DNA of 34,562 nucleotides, taken from the NCBI GenBank assembly GCA_964456985.1, contig CAYWDH010000030.1, forward strand, positions 1 to 34,562. The letters run 5' to 3'. A program made the translations under genes and the position numbers. The stretch comes from WJMT01 sp964456985. GTDB taxonomy: Bacteria > Acidobacteriota > Aminicenantia > Aminicenantales > Aminicenantaceae. Positions 34,185 through 34,562 of the stretch are shown one piece after another (positions within the stretch are counted from its first letter, which is position 1; every line of letters starts with the position of its first letter). The notes beneath the pieces were generated by a model. The model had not been told where the DNA came from. It saw only the letters and a program-made list of their open reading frames with translations, and did no database searches.

Positions 34185-34281
34185 GATATTTTCTGTGTCA
34201 AAATTGATGCCGCTGTAAAGGTCATATTCGGTGTCCTCGAAAACAATTTAGCTTATTGAGAGTCGAAAGGTCAAGTAATGG

Positions 34282-34562
34282 TTATTCATACCGCAGCGAA
34301 TCGACCGGGTTGTCTGTTGCAGCCTTCCAGGTCTGAATCCATGTTGTCAACAGCACCACTAAAAGCATAAATAAAGCTGCCATCAGAAATATAATCGGCG
34401 AAAGATGGATTTTATAAGCGAAACTCTGCAGCCACTTATGCATGGAATATGCTGCCACAGGCCAAGCGATCAGATTGGCGATCAACACCCAAACCACTGA
34501 CTCTCGAGAAAGAAGCATTAATACACTGAAATCAGACGCGCCGTGAACCTTACGAATTCCAA
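34282..34562 (-). CDS. C-terminal end of a MacB/FtsX-like permease (cut by window edge)
   Basis: The frame is open to the window end. It begins with the FtsX motif 'GIRKVHGASDFSVLML', then two TM helices ('VVWVLIANLIAWPVAAYSM' and 'FLMAALFMLLVVLLTTWI') and the tail 'NPVDSLRYE', almost identical to the tails of the complete permeases at 24186 and 26951. About 93 residues are visible; the N-terminal 750 or more should lie beyond the window. It is upstream of, and in the same direction as, the serine hydrolase and alpha/beta-hydrolase genes. Confidence 0.88.
   Translation of the reverse strand, partial: GIRKVHGASDFSVLMLLSRESVVWVLIANLIAWPVAAYSMHKWLQSFAYKIHLSPIIFLMAALFMLLVVLLTTWIQTWKAATDNPVDSLRYE

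Noticed and set aside
1..34562. CRISPR array, prophage or classical defence system
   Set aside because: No regularly spaced direct repeats, phage structural genes, or nuclease/helicase/toxin genes were found; repeats seen are two- or three-copy and dispersed.

Overview
The window is a bacterial chromosomal segment of moderate to low GC. It is rich in extracytoplasmic proteins, PAS-based sensors and MacB/FtsX-like permeases. Several traits together suggest a member of Candidatus Aminicenantes (OP8) or a related Acidobacteriota-like lineage: four large permeases of the MacB_PCD/FtsX type, three of them with N-terminal 'permease prefix' extensions and one coupled to a PadR regulator; three paralogous secreted PD40 proteins sharing an LGQ(K/T)PPG...P-E-(L/I)-FAP signature; and multi-PAS LuxR proteins. 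This placement is inference from gene content; no rRNA or other phylogenetic marker is present.

Layout. 1-48 is the 3' end of a tRNA-Gln. 176-6046 (+) is a signalling block: a four-PAS LuxR-type regulator, a hybrid histidine kinase, a single-domain response regulator and a REC/HD-GYP protein, the last three tightly coupled. 6047-9371 (+) carries two secreted proteins (a coiled-coil protein of unknown function and a C39-peptidase-like/thrombospondin-type-3 protein), with a decayed IS3-family remnant between them on the other strand. The PAS-LuxR gene and these two secreted genes share an obviously related promoter plus about 50-nt leader. 9341-11456 (+) is a GntR/FCD regulator with a palindromic operator, then an S41 protease. 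11575-14531 (-) is a PadR-permease pair behind a perfect 23-bp inverted repeat, and the module is flanked by two copies of a 44-nt repeat. 14743-17212 is a divergent sulfotransferase / sulfatase-fold pair, followed by rsgA (-).

18401-22937 (-) is a four-gene run of secreted beta-propellers (PD40, LVIVD, PD40, PD40-TPR). Divergent from it at 23146 (+) is an unusual membrane-anchored LuxR regulator whose periplasmic part looks like a Y_Y_Y domain without its usual propeller. This arrangement suggests a split propeller/Y_Y_Y sensing system and is the most interesting functional hypothesis here. 24186-29605 (+) holds two more large permeases, followed by trmO. 30407-34562 (-) holds a lipoprotein alpha/beta hydrolase, a membrane-bound beta-lactamase-fold serine hydrolase, a short orphan reading frame, and the C-terminal end of a fourth permease that runs off the window.

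No ABC ATPase, integrase, CRISPR array, rRNA or recognisable riboswitch was seen. All motif and domain assignments were made by eye; no database search was run.
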